Assembly (NCBI GenBank): GCA_965119685.1
Contig: OZ221971.1
Location: 2,542,001-2,606,000, forward strand
Source: Merdibacter sp965119685
Lineage (GTDB): Bacteria > Bacillota_I > Bacilli_A > Erysipelotrichales > Erysipelotrichaceae
Length of the DNA stretch: 64,000 nucleotides
Direction of reading: 5' to 3'
Shown: piece after piece, positions 1 to 7,668 of the stretch
Layout of the letters: every line of letters starts with the position of its first letter
Position numbering within the stretch: the first letter of the stretch is position 1
Made by a program: the position numbers and the translations under genes
The notes under the pieces: generated by a model
Database searches by the model: none
What the model was told of the DNA's origin: nothing
Seen by the model: only the letters and a program-made list of their open reading frames with translations

Positions 1-205
1 CAACTGTCGGTGCTTTAATATAATGCCAAGGTTTATAGAAACCCTTGTATAAATATTTCCAAACAAATATGCCAAAATAGTAAAATTGATTAAATGCAGG
101 AACACCGCTCAATTCAAATATATCTTTAAACTCTTTCGCAGTTCCTAAATCTGCACTTGTTTTTTGCATGAAATTCTTCACCGCCTTTTTTATCCTTTCA
201 AACAC
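1..205 (-). CDS. Phage portal protein, N-terminal fragment (SPP1 gp6-like)
   Basis: The first 68 codons of a gene cut by the left edge. It starts at a GTG, seven bases after AAAGGAGG, and follows the large terminase gene by 13 bases. The product begins MFERIKKAVKNF and later has a WKYLYKG..KPWH stretch, which resembles the aromatic segment near the start of SPP1 gp6-type portals. Portals form the dodecameric ring through which DNA enters the capsid and dock the terminase. Position directly after TerL fits. The assignment rests on a short fragment plus gene order. Confidence 0.7.
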   Translation of the reverse strand, partial: MFERIKKAVKNFMQKTSADLGTAKEFKDIFELSGVPAFNQFYYFGIFVWKYLYKGFYKPWHYIKAPTV

Positions 206-218
206 AAACGCACCTCCT

Positions 219-1478
219 TTAAAGTACGTATCTTTTGTAAAAGTAGTTGTTCGCATACCGCGCTTCATCCATTGCGTGGTTATAGGCGTCTATCGGTTTG
301 CCGTTATCGTCAACGCAATACATGCCAATTTCTCTCAAGAAATCATCACATCCGAAGCGCTCATCATGTACGATAAAAAAGCGCTCATCTGATATAGCGC
401 TTTGTAAATATTCAATTCCGACCTCAATTCCCTTGCGGTTTCCTTTTACATCCTTACTGTTGTTGTCTGCCTTATCAGTATCAACGCCAAGTAAACGCAA
501 CTCCATACGCAAGGCTTTGCATGCCGGGTCAATCTTCCAGCAAGATTCCCTCATATTAAACTTTCTCCTACAATATGAAGCGAAATCTCTTGCTATTTCT
601 TTTGCTTGGGTGCTCATCGCTTTATTCGCTCCATCATAATACCAATTAGCAACGCGCAGCAATACATATTTATTGCCAATTGTTCCAATAAGATTACAAC
701 TAATAGATGTAGCGTCAGTCAAACCACCGTCTCCCGCAAACATCATCTCGCTCGGAATGAATCCGATCGGTATTTTATCTAATATATGCACTTTTTCGTC
801 AAACATCGAATAAATAACGCCTTGCGGGATTGTTCTTTCACCTAACCAATCACGCCTATATAAATACGGATTCTTGATAAGCGTATCATGGAGTTCTCGT
901 TTTCTTTCAGTACTTAAAATCGGGTTGTCATCAACGGTCCAATGTGTCCAACTTGTGTCTTGTACATTAAAAACATCACTTATGACAGGATGAAGCGGAG
1001 CCGGCGGATTCAAGTCGGCTATGTGCCATCTAATGTCTGCTGCGTACGTTCGGCGAAAACACTCTTGAATCATATTCATGTGTAGAATATCTATTTCGCA
1101 AAAGTACGCACTTCCTAATGACAAGCCTCTGATGCTTTTATCCGAATCAGCTTTAGCGCCTCCTTTGTAGTAGATCTTTTTCACACCTTTTGCAGTTTGG
1201 CACTCTAAATGATCGCCGTGATCGTCGTGTTTAATTCTAGCCGCATTTCCGAAAAGATGAATCAAGCCATTTCCGTCACCGTCAAGAACTAGTCTAAATG
1301 CTTGTTGTTGTGATGCACCTACAATCAGATGGTTTGTGTCGCTTGATACATTCAAAAAAAGAAAGTACCTAGCTATGCATGCCGTGGTCTTTCCGCTACG
1401 CGGTGTTCCCTCGGCTACATCTAAAGTGTGACTAAAAGGAGCTGTAATGAATTGTGCTTGCTTCCGCGACAAATTCAC
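219..1478 (-). CDS. terL: Phage terminase large subunit
   Basis: The 419-residue packaging ATPase-nuclease pumps phage DNA into the prohead and cuts it. Visible motifs are a Walker A loop GTPRSGKT at residues 24-31, a Walker B-like AYFCEID at 124-130, and an acidic FAGDGG motif in the second half that suits the RNase H-like nuclease domain. Length is normal for PBSX/SPP1-type large terminases. The start ATG overlaps the stop of the small-subunit gene (ATGA), indicating translational coupling, and the portal gene follows 13 bases downstream. Confidence 0.93.
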   Translation of the reverse strand: MNLSRKQAQFITAPFSHTLDVAEGTPRSGKTTACIARYFLFLNVSSDTNHLIVGASQQQAFRLVLDGDGNGLIHLFGNAARIKHDDHGDHLECQTAKGVKKIYYKGGAKADSDKSIRGLSLGSAYFCEIDILHMNMIQECFRRTYAADIRWHIADLNPPAPLHPVISDVFNVQDTSWTHWTVDDNPILSTERKRELHDTLIKNPYLYRRDWLGERTIPQGVIYSMFDEKVHILDKIPIGFIPSEMMFAGDGGLTDATSISCNLIGTIGNKYVLLRVANWYYDGANKAMSTQAKEIARDFASYCRRKFNMRESCWKIDPACKALRMELRLLGVDTDKADNNSKDVKGNRKGIEVGIEYLQSAISDERFFIVHDERFGCDDFLREIGMYCVDDNGKPIDAYNHAMDEARYANNYFYKRYVL

Positions 1479-1825
1479 TTATTTTCCTCCATCGCTTTTG
1501 ATAAAGCCGCAATCATCGGATGTACTCCTTTACTTTCTACTTCAACTACATCTTTTTGACCTAGATACTGTTTTCCTAGCCAAATTGCCATCGTGGCACT
1601 TCTATCTGCTAATTTCCATTGTTTCCTCCTCAGACTAATTCTGCCATTAGCTCCAAACTTTTTTAAACACTCGGAAAAATCCATCCCATAGGTACGTTTA
1701 CACCATTTCGATAACGTTTTATCCGTCGTATTGAAAAATCTGCACACTTCACTTTGAGTACACTGTAATTCTAATAGCGATTGGAAGCTCTCCTTATCAA
1801 ATTCTTTGTTTTTTCTTCCTGCCAC
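1475..1825 (-). CDS. terS: Phage terminase small subunit
   Basis: The 116-residue DNA-recognition subunit of the packaging motor. I start it at a GTG preceded by AAAGAGGTGATATA, not at the longer open frame reaching 2089, because the longer part has no ribosome site and overlaps the preceding small gene. An N-terminal helix-turn-helix (QSEVCRFFNTTDKTLSKW) is followed by a C-terminal RSATMAIWLGKQYLGQKD segment characteristic of this family. It overlaps terL by four bases. Confidence 0.88.
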   Translation of the reverse strand: MAGRKNKEFDKESFQSLLELQCTQSEVCRFFNTTDKTLSKWCKRTYGMDFSECLKKFGANGRISLRRKQWKLADRSATMAIWLGKQYLGQKDVVEVESKGVHPMIAALSKAMEENK

Positions 1826-1829
1826 TATA

Positions 1830-1991
1830 TCACCTCTTTCTTTGTTTCCCCATGCCCTTTCTATACTCGTTGAATATCTTCCACGCTTTACATGGCATCC
1901 TAAAGCATTTATCAGCCATGCAATATGGTCGTTTGCACGGACTTTTTCCTTGCCTTGCCCTTTGCTCTCTATATTCGTCTGTGTACTGCAT
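1830..1991 (-). CDS. Small Cys-containing phage protein
   Basis: A 53-residue protein with an ATG eight bases after GGAAAGGAAG, ending four bases before the terS start. It is very basic, with four cysteines in two pairs around residues 19-33 (CKRPYC, C..MPC), which might bind metal. The longer open frame in the same phase lacks a ribosome site. No function is recognised; its place as first gene of the packaging operon suggests an accessory packaging or HNH-like role, but this is a guess. Confidence 0.6.
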   Translation of the reverse strand: MQYTDEYREQRARQGKSPCKRPYCMADKCFRMPCKAWKIFNEYRKGMGKQRKR

Positions 1992-2090
1992 TCTCTTACT
2001 TCCTTTCCATGAGTGAGCGCACCATCCACAGCAGCTACGAATGGAGGTAAACGAAGAAACATGAGAGAACCCGATGATGCGCTCGCCAAT

Positions 2091-2119
2091 AGAAAAGAGC
2101 ACCCACGTCTGGATGCTCT
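2091..2119 (-). terminator. Terminator-like hairpin in the packaging leader
   Basis: On the minus strand AGAGCATCC and GGGTGCTCT form a 9-bp stem with one G-U pair around a 6-base loop, followed by TTTTCT. On the plus strand the same position is a C-A mismatch, so the minus RNA is the intended one. It sits after the late sigma-like gene but also just downstream of a promoter candidate at 2143-2151. Confidence 0.7.
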
Positions 2120-2142
2120 CTTTCGTAATTTCCTACACTATC

Positions 2143-2151
2143 ATTATAGCA
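2143..2151 (-). promoter_or_regulatory. Extended -10 promoter before packaging genes
   Basis: The minus strand reads TGC-TATAAT, a perfect extended -10 element; no good -35 hexamer is present 17 bases upstream. It would start transcription near 2136, leading into terS-terL. An activator such as the sigma-like protein encoded just upstream could supply the missing -35 contact. Confidence 0.55.
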
Positions 2152-2178
2152 GGTTTTTTCGCGCACAATGTGACATTT

Positions 2179-2604
2179 TCAACAAATTTTAGATAAAGTT
2201 GCATTGATACGTCTATACATTGTTCGTCTATCTATGCAAAGCTCATCTGCTACACTCTGATGATTCTCTCGATCAATATATATCTTGACAATAGCTTTCT
2301 TATCGTCGCTTTCAGATATCAACATCAACTTTTTATCGACATCCAGTATGCGGTTGATATACATCTGCCTTTCATCAATTACTCTTTCTTCCTCGATCAT
2401 CAGCTCCAGTATTCGCGAATCCTTGCGGTACGGATCGCCGGCATTCTCACAAATGACATCCTTTACGATTGGACTGCTCACGCCATCCATCTGCGTTGCA
2501 AGCTCCTCCAGCTTTTCATTGCACTCCTGCACCATCTTTTTGTAGAAGTCGTAGCTTTTTAACTCTCTTTTGAATTGCTCTACCCTGTCCCTGATTGTCA
2601 GCAT
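2179..2604 (-). CDS. Phage late sigma-70-like regulator (DUF1492/ArpU-like)
   Basis: A 141-residue protein with a long helical N-terminus and a C-terminal sigma region 4-type helix-turn-helix (QSVADELCIDRRTMYRRI). Such proteins sit directly upstream of the small terminase in many Bacillota phages and switch on late transcription. The start follows AAAGGAGTATTCA. The gene is followed by a promoter lacking a -35 and then the packaging genes, which agrees with a late-activator role. Confidence 0.78.
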   Translation of the reverse strand: MLTIRDRVEQFKRELKSYDFYKKMVQECNEKLEELATQMDGVSSPIVKDVICENAGDPYRKDSRILELMIEEERVIDERQMYINRILDVDKKLMLISESDDKKAIVKIYIDRENHQSVADELCIDRRTMYRRINATLSKIC

Positions 2605-2654
2605 TGAATACTCCTTTCCGATATACCTCTGACGGTATCTTTGTGCTTTTATTC

Positions 2655-3104
2655 CTAGAACGGCATATCTTCATCTTGCAGATCGATATAATCATCGCTT
2701 ACGAAGTTACCCCCTCTCCCCACTTTAAACGTGTCCTGATGATACTTCGGCTGCGGTGGTACTTGAGGTGGCTCTTGATATGGATATACCGCTTCCTGCT
2801 TTTTCTCTCCTGTATCTAGGAACTGCATCTGTTCAACCACGACCTCTACCGCCTTTTTCTTTTTGCCGTAGCTATCTTCATAGCTTCGAGTTTGAATGCG
2901 CCCTGTAACGCCAATCTTTGAGCCTTTGCTTAGATACTTCTCAGCAAGTTCCGCTGTCTGTTTCCATGCTACGCAATCAATAAAGTCCGCGGCTTCTTTT
3001 GCTCGATTCACAGCTAGGCAAAAGTTTGTAACGCTTGTACCGTTCGCTGTTTTTCTCAATTCCGGGTCTCTTGTTAATCTTCCGATGATATTTACACTAT
3101 TCAT
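2655..3104 (-). CDS. ssb: Phage single-stranded DNA-binding protein
   Basis: A 149-residue SSB. The OB-fold begins MNSVNIIGRLTRDPELR and runs to about residue 105; a flexible Pro/Gln-rich linker follows, and the chain ends in the acidic tip DEDMPF that recruits replication and repair partners. The phage uses it with the ERF annealing protein and replication organizer encoded upstream. The start ATG overlaps the stop of the preceding 59-codon gene (ATGA). Confidence 0.95.
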   Translation of the reverse strand: MNSVNIIGRLTRDPELRKTANGTSVTNFCLAVNRAKEAADFIDCVAWKQTAELAEKYLSKGSKIGVTGRIQTRSYEDSYGKKKKAVEVVVEQMQFLDTGEKKQEAVYPYQEPPQVPPQPKYHQDTFKVGRGGNFVSDDYIDLQDEDMPF

Positions 3105-3280
3105 TTGTTTTTCTCCTCTCCTCTTGAATCAATGATATTTTGAAGCTGTTCATCTGCGACGCCCCAATTATGATGAAGCATGTGAATGTAGTTGATCAGA
3201 TCGTCCTTTTTCATTTTCAGAAATGTGCTGTCTGAATGTAGTTTAAAGCTGAGAAACTCCAGCGTGTGCTTTTCCATCAT
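3101..3280 (-). CDS. Small hypothetical phage protein (59 aa)
   Basis: An overlooked 59-residue reading frame fills the gap before ssb. The ATG follows GGAGGTGCAGGA, overlaps the stop of the gene upstream (ATGA) and its own TGA overlaps the ssb ATG. This double coupling makes it a convincing gene. The product begins MMEKHTLEFLSFKLHS, is charged and probably helical, with a His-rich IHMLHHNWGV stretch. No family is recognised. Confidence 0.75.
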   Translation of the reverse strand: MMEKHTLEFLSFKLHSDSTFLKMKKDDLINYIHMLHHNWGVADEQLQNIIDSRGEEKNK

Positions 3281-3588
3281 TCCTGCACCTCCATAGCTTT
3301 TGTTACTGGAAAAAAGCGGTTTTCTTCAAATTCACCCCACGAATATCCAGGAGTTGATAAAAGAGAAAATTTTCGTAGATTTTTCTGCACTACTTTACCA
3401 CATAGTTTTTCTTTTTCATCCCACGCCCACATATCATCATGAAGTTCTTCAAATGTGTATGGTTTGACCGAGTATATTTCCCTTATCAATCTGTTCACAT
3501 CTTTTAGCGGTAAAAGTTCAACTTCACCATCACGCCACCCGTGCGACATTTCCTTTGCTTTTTTTAATGCTTCTCCTTTAGTCAACAT
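3277..3588 (-). CDS. Hypothetical phage protein (103 aa)
   Basis: A 103-residue acidic-basic mixed protein, rich in Trp (WRDGE, DDMWAWDEKE, YSWGEFEENRFF). No known domain is recognised. It overlaps its neighbours at both ends (11 bases upstream, ATGA downstream), so it belongs to the coupled run of small early/middle phage genes between the methyltransferases and ssb. Confidence 0.7.
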   Translation of the reverse strand: MLTKGEALKKAKEMSHGWRDGEVELLPLKDVNRLIREIYSVKPYTFEELHDDMWAWDEKEKLCGKVVQKNLRKFSLLSTPGYSWGEFEENRFFPVTKAMEVQE

Positions 3589-3826
3589 CTAACCACCCCA
3601 ATTCCTCACATTGCTTATTGATCGCTTTTAATTCCTCAATCATTGCACGCTCGGTCTTAACTTCTAGCTGTTCAATTCCCACAGTAGCAACAACGAATGT
3701 TTTCCCGACTAAATCAAACGTAATGAACTGTTTGAAGGCACTATACCGCTTCACATAAACGATATTTTTTTCAAAAGTAACTAGCTTTTTATATCCTAAC
3801 GATTCAAACATTTCTTGCGCTGTCAT
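3578..3826 (-). CDS. Hypothetical phage protein (82 aa)
   Basis: An 82-residue protein beginning MTAQEMFESLGY, with alternating hydrophobic strands (FITFDLVGKTFVVATV) and a helical C-terminus. Similar short proteins with an EMFEKLGY start are frequent in Bacillota prophages, but their function is unknown. The start overlaps the stop of the 50-residue gene upstream, and its own end overlaps the next gene. Confidence 0.72.
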   Translation of the reverse strand: MTAQEMFESLGYKKLVTFEKNIVYVKRYSAFKQFITFDLVGKTFVVATVGIEQLEVKTERAMIEELKAINKQCEELGWLDVD

Positions 3827-3975
3827 TCTTCATCGCCTTCCGTCAGTTGATTCATGCAAAAGTGTAATTGTTCTTTTAAGAAAACGTATATTTCCGCATA
3901 TTCTAAAGCAACTTCTTCAGCAGTTAAACAATCTGCAAATGAATCACATATCATATTTTTTAATTCTTCTTTCAT
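3823..3975 (-). CDS. Small hypothetical phage protein (50 aa)
   Basis: A 50-residue acidic, probably all-helical protein beginning MKEELKNMICDSF. Its ATG overlaps the TGA of the gene upstream and its TGA overlaps the ATG of the gene downstream, so it is coupled on both sides. Too short for routine gene callers; the tight packing is the main evidence. No function is recognised. Confidence 0.68.
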   Translation of the reverse strand: MKEELKNMICDSFADCLTAEEVALEYAEIYVFLKEQLHFCMNQLTEGDEE

Positions 3976-4265
3976 TCTTCATTACTCCAATCCATCACCT
4001 GACCGCATTTAGGACATCTTTCAGACTTTATAAATGTTCCCCACATCATATCGCAAAAACCGCATGCTGGGCAGCCAACTATATCTAATTGCTTATTGAA
4101 TTTCGGCTTCTTTGACGTTTCTTTATCGACTAATTCTTGTAATGTATCAATCCAATCCTTTGCAATTCTATTACAGCTTTTTTTCATGCTACATTCATTA
4201 CAGCTTGTTCTTTCTGGACATGAATGTTTCACTAATTTGTCTAAAGCTTCTTGGTATTTGTTCAT
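3972..4265 (-). CDS. Two-zinc-motif phage protein
   Basis: A 97-residue protein with two cysteine clusters: C-x4-SC-x2-C-x4-SC near residues 16-31 and CPACGFC ... CPKCG near residues 65-87. The second is a classic zinc ribbon. The start ATG follows GGAGGTAAGGG. The function is unknown; zinc-ribbon phage proteins of this size often modulate transcription or nucleases, but nothing here proves that. Confidence 0.72.
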   Translation of the reverse strand: MNKYQEALDKLVKHSCPERTSCNECSMKKSCNRIAKDWIDTLQELVDKETSKKPKFNKQLDIVGCPACGFCDMMWGTFIKSERCPKCGQVMDWSNEE

Positions 4266-4277
4266 CCCTTACCTCCG

Positions 4278-5039
4278 TTAAATCAGTAAAGCCATATTCA
4301 CATTGGAAAGCATTTCTGCTTTCGCTTTACTGTAAAAATCTTTTTTTATCTCAAATCCATAGCAGCTGCGATTCAGCTCTGCACATGCCCTTAATGTGCT
4401 GCCACTTCCTGCCACAGGGTCAATCACCACATCGTATGGGTCTGTGTATATCTCAATTAGTCGCTTTAATACTCCCACTGGTTTCTGTGTCGGATGTATC
4501 TTCGGATATTGCCCTCCGCGCTCCCATTCAAACCAATCAAGCACCATACGTCCGTTGTTATTAAATTTCGGTAGTTTATCTCGATACAACACAAGCGCCG
4601 TTTCTGTTGCACCACAGATTCGCATATTCGCTTTCAATACCTGCGATGATGATTTCTTGATAAAGAACAAAGGCATAGCATGTTGAAAGCCGAATTGCTT
4701 CGCATAGTCCTTTATCTCGTTTAACTGCTGCCACGAGCAAAATATAATCATACACGGCGCTTTCCCTTTTTCCTTTGGCTCTTTCTTCAACAACCTTGTA
4801 CAGAATTGGAAGAAGTTATAAATCTTAAAATCCTTGTCGGTATCGAAAAAAGTTTTACCGGCCTTTTCACTTTCGCCGTTCCTGTTATCCCCGCCGATAT
4901 ACCAATCAGATCGTGAGCCGTAAGCATTGATTCCGATGTTATACGGAATATCGGCAATGATTAGCTGTGCCCTTGGTATCTGATACCGTTTGGCATTTTC
5001 AAAGTGGTCGTTGTATAGCTCGATCTTTATGTCATTCAC
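4278..5039 (-). CDS. DNA methyltransferase (N6-adenine/N4-cytosine, beta class)
   Basis: A 253-residue SAM-dependent methyltransferase. Motif IV DIPY at about residues 30-33 comes before motif I DPVAGSGST at about 208-216, the beta-class order, and HPTQKP is the typical linker before motif I. DPPY-type proteins methylate an exocyclic amine; adenine or cytosine cannot be told from this. It starts at GTG after AAGGAGATGATAGG and overlaps the stop of the cytosine methylase gene. No restriction enzyme is adjacent, so phage self-protection is the likely role. Confidence 0.88.
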   Translation of the reverse strand: MNDIKIELYNDHFENAKRYQIPRAQLIIADIPYNIGINAYGSRSDWYIGGDNRNGESEKAGKTFFDTDKDFKIYNFFQFCTRLLKKEPKEKGKAPCMIIFCSWQQLNEIKDYAKQFGFQHAMPLFFIKKSSSQVLKANMRICGATETALVLYRDKLPKFNNNGRMVLDWFEWERGGQYPKIHPTQKPVGVLKRLIEIYTDPYDVVIDPVAGSGSTLRACAELNRSCYGFEIKKDFYSKAKAEMLSNVNMALLI

Positions 5040-6202
5040 CCTATCATCTCCTTAAAAATCGCCATCAAAACCTGTTTTACAATGCTTAACCCTGCCTGTT
5101 TGTAAAGTTGTGAATCACTATTTACTGCTTTCGCCTTGTAAAAGTCATCGTCGGTGAATCCCATCAATCTCCAGCATTCCAGCGGTGTAAACTTTCTAAC
5201 AACCGATGTCTCTTTTACAAAGTTGTTTCCGCAAAATGCGCTCGATGTTATAGATGGGCACAATTCTTTTTCTCCGCCTTTGTTGTATCCATGCTTTCTT
5301 TGCAAAACTTTAGGCTGTATGTTGCCGCCTCGCATTGAGCACAACGTCGGTGAGATGCCTCCATCGTCATAAACACGGTTCATACTTTTAAAATTACCAT
5401 AGTCGGTTTCACCAACCACCACTATATCCCAGCTGTGCCGATCGAATGAACCTCGCCCTCCCGATCGCACTGTTTTGGCGATATTATCAACTTTTAAATA
5501 GTTGATTCTACTCGGCGGAACATAGTACTTCTCATCCACCTCATCCTCCAGCACATCTTTCAGCCTAAGATTCAACGGGATCGCTGGCGGGAAGCTGTAA
5601 CTGTAATTGCCTAACACTGACACCATAAAGCAGCGATCTCTGCTTTGCGGGATTCCGTAGTCCTTGGCATTTAGAACTTTGTAATACGACTGATAGCCTA
5701 ACGCTTCCAACGTCGCATACCATTGCATGAAGTCCTTTATGTTCTTTTGCCCCACGACTTCCGGTACATTCTCCATGAGCAATACTTGTGGCAGACAACC
5801 ATCACGATAGCATTCGCCGATAATGCGCTCTACTTCCCAAAGTAAGCTACTACGAGTTCCGCTTCCTTTCGCCATACCTTCCCGCTTCCCGGCAATGCTC
5901 AAGTCTTGGCATGGGAACGAATAAGTCACGATGTAGCAGTACCGCTCTTTTTCGTCAATCTCTAAATCGTTCGCATGCACATTGCAAATATCCGATGCCT
6001 GAAAGTTTGTGCCGTGAATCGCGTTGTATGATCGGATTGCATATTTGTCCAGTTCAACGACTTTGTAATGCTCAAAATCTGCCCCAATATCACGCAGCGC
6101 CATCGCTTGACTTCCGACGCCGGCAAATAACTCAATCAGCCGAATCAGTTTATCGATTTTGAATCGCGGCATTAAGTAGTCAAATATGCTCAGCGCTTGC
6201 AC
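5036..6202 (-). CDS. DNA (cytosine-5-)-methyltransferase
   Basis: A 388-residue C5-cytosine methylase. Motif I is LIRLIELFAGVGSQ near residue 20, the catalytic motif IV is FPCQDLSIAG near residue 95, ENVPEV is motif VI, and the QSRDRC motif VIII is visible. The GTG start is set by AAAAGGAG ten bases upstream; an in-frame ATG ten codons later has no such site. It overlaps the replication gene upstream by 23 bases and the second methylase by four. Confidence 0.92.
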   Translation of the reverse strand: MQALSIFDYLMPRFKIDKLIRLIELFAGVGSQAMALRDIGADFEHYKVVELDKYAIRSYNAIHGTNFQASDICNVHANDLEIDEKERYCYIVTYSFPCQDLSIAGKREGMAKGSGTRSSLLWEVERIIGECYRDGCLPQVLLMENVPEVVGQKNIKDFMQWYATLEALGYQSYYKVLNAKDYGIPQSRDRCFMVSVLGNYSYSFPPAIPLNLRLKDVLEDEVDEKYYVPPSRINYLKVDNIAKTVRSGGRGSFDRHSWDIVVVGETDYGNFKSMNRVYDDGGISPTLCSMRGGNIQPKVLQRKHGYNKGGEKELCPSITSSAFCGNNFVKETSVVRKFTPLECWRLMGFTDDDFYKAKAVNSDSQLYKQAGLSIVKQVLMAIFKEMIG

Positions 6203-6965
6203 GATTCATCAACTCCTTTTGCATTCGGTCAATTTCTGCGAAAGACATTTCGGATTCGTTTTGGACGCCGGTCTGTTCGTATTCATACCAGTCCGGCAGT
6301 TTGTTTGCTTTATGCGGTTTGCTTCTGCTCTCCCAATTTCTCACAGCCGCTTTCCAGTCTTTCATTTTGCTTCTTCCAACCATCCAGCCGTTGGATTCGT
6401 AGTAGTCAATGAATCTTTGTGGGTCTATGTCATTCCCCCTCTCTGAGCAATAATTTGCAACGTCCTCGAGCGAGGGCTTTAGAAAGCGATTCGCTTTCGT
6501 CCCTACTCTCTTGTTATCATTGTTATCATTGTTATCATTGTTGTTTGTTGTTATTTGATTGTTGCTTGATTGTTGCTCGTTTGTTTCTTGATTGCTCATT
6601 TGCTTGTTACTTTGCTTGTTGTCTTGCATGTTATTTGTTTGTTGCTCTGCTTGTTGGTTAGTCTGATAAAAGTCGTATTTTACAACCATTATCAGCGTAT
6701 TTTTGTTTGTTGACTTAACGATAATATCTCCTGTTTTTTGCAACTTTTTTAACGCTGATCTAACCTGTTGAGCGCTCAATCCTGTCTGTACCGATAACGT
6801 AGCAATAGATGTGACAAATTCTCCACGTTTAACGATCTGACCTCGCCATCTCTGATCGCTATGATTTGCCATCAACAGCAAGTGAATAAACAGCGACTTT
6901 GCATTGATGTCTGTATACCACTCCCAGTCAGCAATCTTGCGATGTAAAATGATGAACCCATCCAT
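6180..6965 (-). CDS. Phage replication organizer (DnaD-like winged helix)
   Basis: A 261-residue protein. An N-terminal winged-helix domain (HRKIADWEWY ... GEFVTSIATLSVQTGLSAQQVRSAL) is typical of phage replisome organizers. A Gln/Asn-rich linker of about 45 residues follows, partly encoded by three tandem TTGTTATCA units, then a C-terminal region (FIDYYESNGWMVG) seen in DnaD-like loaders that bring the host helicase to the origin. I use the ATG at 6965, just after GAGGTGG, rather than the upstream TTG. Confidence 0.82.
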   Translation of the reverse strand: MDGFIILHRKIADWEWYTDINAKSLFIHLLLMANHSDQRWRGQIVKRGEFVTSIATLSVQTGLSAQQVRSALKKLQKTGDIIVKSTNKNTLIMVVKYDFYQTNQQAEQQTNNMQDNKQSNKQMSNQETNEQQSSNNQITTNNNDNNDNNDNKRVGTKANRFLKPSLEDVANYCSERGNDIDPQRFIDYYESNGWMVGRSKMKDWKAAVRNWESRSKPHKANKLPDWYEYEQTGVQNESEMSFAEIDRMQKELMNRASAEHI

Positions 6966-6973
6966 ACGCCACC

Positions 6974-7285
6974 TCAAAAATGCAGTTGATCTTCATGATC
7001 TTCCATAAACTTTCTAGCGGATTTCGCAGCGTTGAAGCACTGCTTTCCATAGGAATCCATCTGATCGATAAAGTCCTGCACTTCGCTGCGTTTGGTCGGC
7101 TTCCAATAGCCTCTCCCTTGCGTGTCAGAACAGATTACTTTTCCGCTCGCTCTTAAATCATGAATCATCTGCCTAACCTTTCTATCACTGATCGCCATCA
7201 ATGTAGTCAAGTGTGATCTAGTCATAGCGTTCTTCTTGCCGTATGGAAGAATATTCCATAACCTCTCATGCGCTTCACTTAACAT
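6974..7285 (-). CDS. Phage winged-helix protein
   Basis: A 103-residue protein whose first half reads as a winged helix (NAMTRSHLTTLMAISDRKVRQMIHDLRASGKVICSD). The start ATG follows GGGAGGCAGATAT. It overlaps the stop of the RusA-like gene upstream and ends just before the replication organizer, so it is probably an accessory replication or regulatory DNA-binding protein. The exact role is not known. Confidence 0.75.
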   Translation of the reverse strand: MLSEAHERLWNILPYGKKNAMTRSHLTTLMAISDRKVRQMIHDLRASGKVICSDTQGRGYWKPTKRSEVQDFIDQMDSYGKQCFNAAKSARKFMEDHEDQLHF

Positions 7286-7668
7286 ATATCTGCCTCCCTT
7301 ATCTCTATCTCAACTCTCGGTATATCCTTGTCGTACAACACCTTACTACCGTCATGACTTGCCGCTATATTGCAGTTATCATCTTCAATCACTTTAGCGG
7401 CTACCAAGCAATCCATTGTCGCGCTTAATAGGTTTGTAAGGTCTACTTTTCGACGTGTCTGCATATAGTACACACAGGCTATATTTAAGGGCCGTGAGAG
7501 CCTTTTATTCCATAAACCTCTTACCATGCACTCCGCTTTGAAATTCAACTCATAGGCGCTGTATGCCTCGCTGGGAAGCAATCTAGGACGATTCCCCGCC
7601 ATGACGATTCGACTGCTGTTCTTTTTCGTTACGGGGTTGCCGTAAATGGTAAACTTAAACGCCTCCAT
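7279..7668 (-). CDS. rusA: RusA-like Holliday junction resolvase
   Basis: A 129-residue endonuclease that resolves four-way junctions during phage recombination. Family marks are FTIYGNPVTKKNS at the start and the metal-binding run KVDLTNLLSATMDCL..AKVIEDDN, with the conserved aspartates. I chose the ATG at 7668 after GGGGTGCTAAAG; a GTG at 7686 is possible but has no ribosome site. The gene follows the ERF/HNH group. Confidence 0.88.
   Translation of the reverse strand: MEAFKFTIYGNPVTKKNSSRIVMAGNRPRLLPSEAYSAYELNFKAECMVRGLWNKRLSRPLNIACVYYMQTRRKVDLTNLLSATMDCLVAAKVIEDDNCNIAASHDGSKVLYDKDIPRVEIEIREADIC

Noticed and set aside
1830..2102. Longer frames reaching 2089-2102 upstream of terS
   Set aside because: They read through the promoter-proximal hairpin and lack ribosome sites; the shorter GTG (1825) and ATG (1991) starts are both well supported.
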